DNA of 5,499 nucleotides from Microbacteriaceae bacterium (GTDB taxonomy: Bacteria > Actinomycetota > Actinomycetes > Actinomycetales > Microbacteriaceae), in contig JAAZFP010000248.1 of assembly GCA_012511645.1 (NCBI GenBank), positions 1 to 5,499 on the forward strand, read 5' to 3'. Positions 4,693 through 5,499 of this stretch are shown one piece after another; the stretch's first letter is position 1, and every line of letters starts with the position of its first letter. The notes under the pieces were generated by a model. The model was not told where the DNA came from, did no database searches, and worked only from the letters and a program-made list of their open reading frames with translations. A program made the translations under genes and the position numbers.

Positions 4693-5499
4693 GCCACTTC
4701 GACCCCACCAAGCTTCCCGCGCTCGATCCGGCAGACCCCGCGGGTCTCGACGATCTCCTCACCGATGACGAGAAGGCCATCCGCGGCGCGGTGCGCCAGA
4801 CCCTCGACACCATCGCTGAGCCCCACATTGCGGAGTGGTTCGAGCAAGGCGGCATTCCGAACATTCGCGAGCTCACCAAAGAGCTCGGCTCACTCGGCGT
4901 GCTCGGCATGCACCTCGAGGGATACGGCTGCGCCGGCATGACCGCAACGGAATATGGTGTCGCCTGTCTTGAGATTGAAGCCACCGATTCCGGCCTGCGC
5001 TCACTGGTGTCCGTGCAGGGATCGCTCGCGATGTTCGCCATCTGGCGCTGGGGCTCCGAGGATCAGAAGCAGGAATGGCTGCCCCGCATGGCTGCAGGCG
5101 AGGCCATCGGCTGCTTCGGCTTGACCGAGCCAGACGCAGGGTCTGATCCTGGCAGCATGCAGACCCGCGCACGCCGTGACGGCTCTGATTGGGTGCTCAA
5201 CGGCCGCAAAATGTGGATCTCGAATGCCCCCTACTCAGACGTTGCTGTCGTCTGGGCGCAGACCGACGAAGGTATTCGCGGCTTCGTCGTGCCGACCGAC
5301 ACCCCGGGCTTCTCGGCTCCCGAGATGAAGCACAAGCTGTCACTCCGCGCCTCAGCAACGGGTGAGCTCGTACTCGACGACGTGCGACTTCCCGAGTCAG
5401 CGATGCTGCCTGAGGCTCGCGGACTGAAGGGCCCGCTGTCCTGCCTGAACGAGGCCCGCTTCGGCATCACCTGGGGTGCGCTCGGAGCCGCACGCTCAA
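4689..5499 (+). CDS. gcdH: Glutaryl-CoA dehydrogenase, cut by the window end
   Basis: The first 270 residues of an acyl-CoA dehydrogenase (family length is about 390), running off the right edge with no stop. It is the glutaryl-CoA type, an FAD enzyme that oxidises and decarboxylates glutaryl-CoA to crotonyl-CoA. Diagnostic features are LEGYGCAGM (76-84), and DSGLRSLVSVQGSL (100-113) in which Arg104 and Ser108 match the human Arg94 and Ser98 that hold the substrate's terminal carboxylate. GCFGLTEPDAGSDP (141-154), WISNAPYSDVAVVWA (176-190), SLRASATGE (218-226) and the CLNEARFGITWGALGAA stretch (252-268) are also typical. The catalytic Glu near residue 370 falls outside the window. ATG at 4689 overlaps the CoA-transferase stop (ATGA) and is preceded by a perfect AGGAGG (4679-4684), so the pair is translationally coupled in one operon. 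Substrate assignment is strong. Confidence 0.94.
   Translation, partial: MSHFDPTKLPALDPADPAGLDDLLTDDEKAIRGAVRQTLDTIAEPHIAEWFEQGGIPNIRELTKELGSLGVLGMHLEGYGCAGMTATEYGVACLEIEATDSGLRSLVSVQGSLAMFAIWRWGSEDQKQEWLPRMAAGEAIGCFGLTEPDAGSDPGSMQTRARRDGSDWVLNGRKMWISNAPYSDVAVVWAQTDEGIRGFVVPTDTPGFSAPEMKHKLSLRASATGELVLDDVRLPESAMLPEARGLKGPLSCLNEARFGITWGALGAARS

Overview
This window is chromosomal DNA from a high-GC Gram-positive organism, most likely an actinobacterium of the Microbacteriaceae type (a Leucobacter-like relative is my best guess, from protein flavour only). Supporting signs are the strong third-position G/C preference, a DUF3817-type membrane protein, GTG and leaderless-looking starts, and -10 elements of the TANNNT form. 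No mobile element, rRNA, tRNA or CRISPR array is visible.

Layout from left to right. Positions 1-325 hold no convincing gene. They contain a C10/A9 homopolymer tract and two back-to-back hairpins with T-rich tails pointing in opposite directions, then the leader of a four-helix DUF3817-family membrane protein (326-781). Next come three very short, strongly acidic, probably disordered proteins in tandem (947-1333, 1469-1642, 1692-1868), each with its own Shine-Dalgarno sequence. The third ends in an ESFPxSDPPA-type motif. It faces thymidine kinase (tdk, minus strand, 1901-2512) across a 32-bp convergent gap, with an imperfect 14-bp hairpin spanning the end of tdk.

The right half is a glutarate-catabolism locus. 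A LysR-type regulator (2544-3452) diverges from tdk with only 31 bp between the start codons. It is followed by a family III CoA-transferase (3541-4692) and, overlapping by 4 bp, a glutaryl-CoA dehydrogenase (gcdH, 4689 to beyond the window end). The inferred route is: CoA-transferase activates glutarate to glutaryl-CoA, and GcdH oxidatively decarboxylates this to crotonyl-CoA, which would feed beta-oxidation-type steps. A perfect 10+10 bp inverted repeat of the LysR T-N11-A type lies between the regulator and the CoA-transferase. Its centre is 65 bp upstream of the GTG start, as expected for a LysR operator if that mRNA is leaderless.

Most of the window is ordinary core or catabolic DNA. The parts most worth a second look are the short acidic protein cluster, the LysR operator with its leaderless promoter, and the apparently orphan minus-strand terminator at the left edge.
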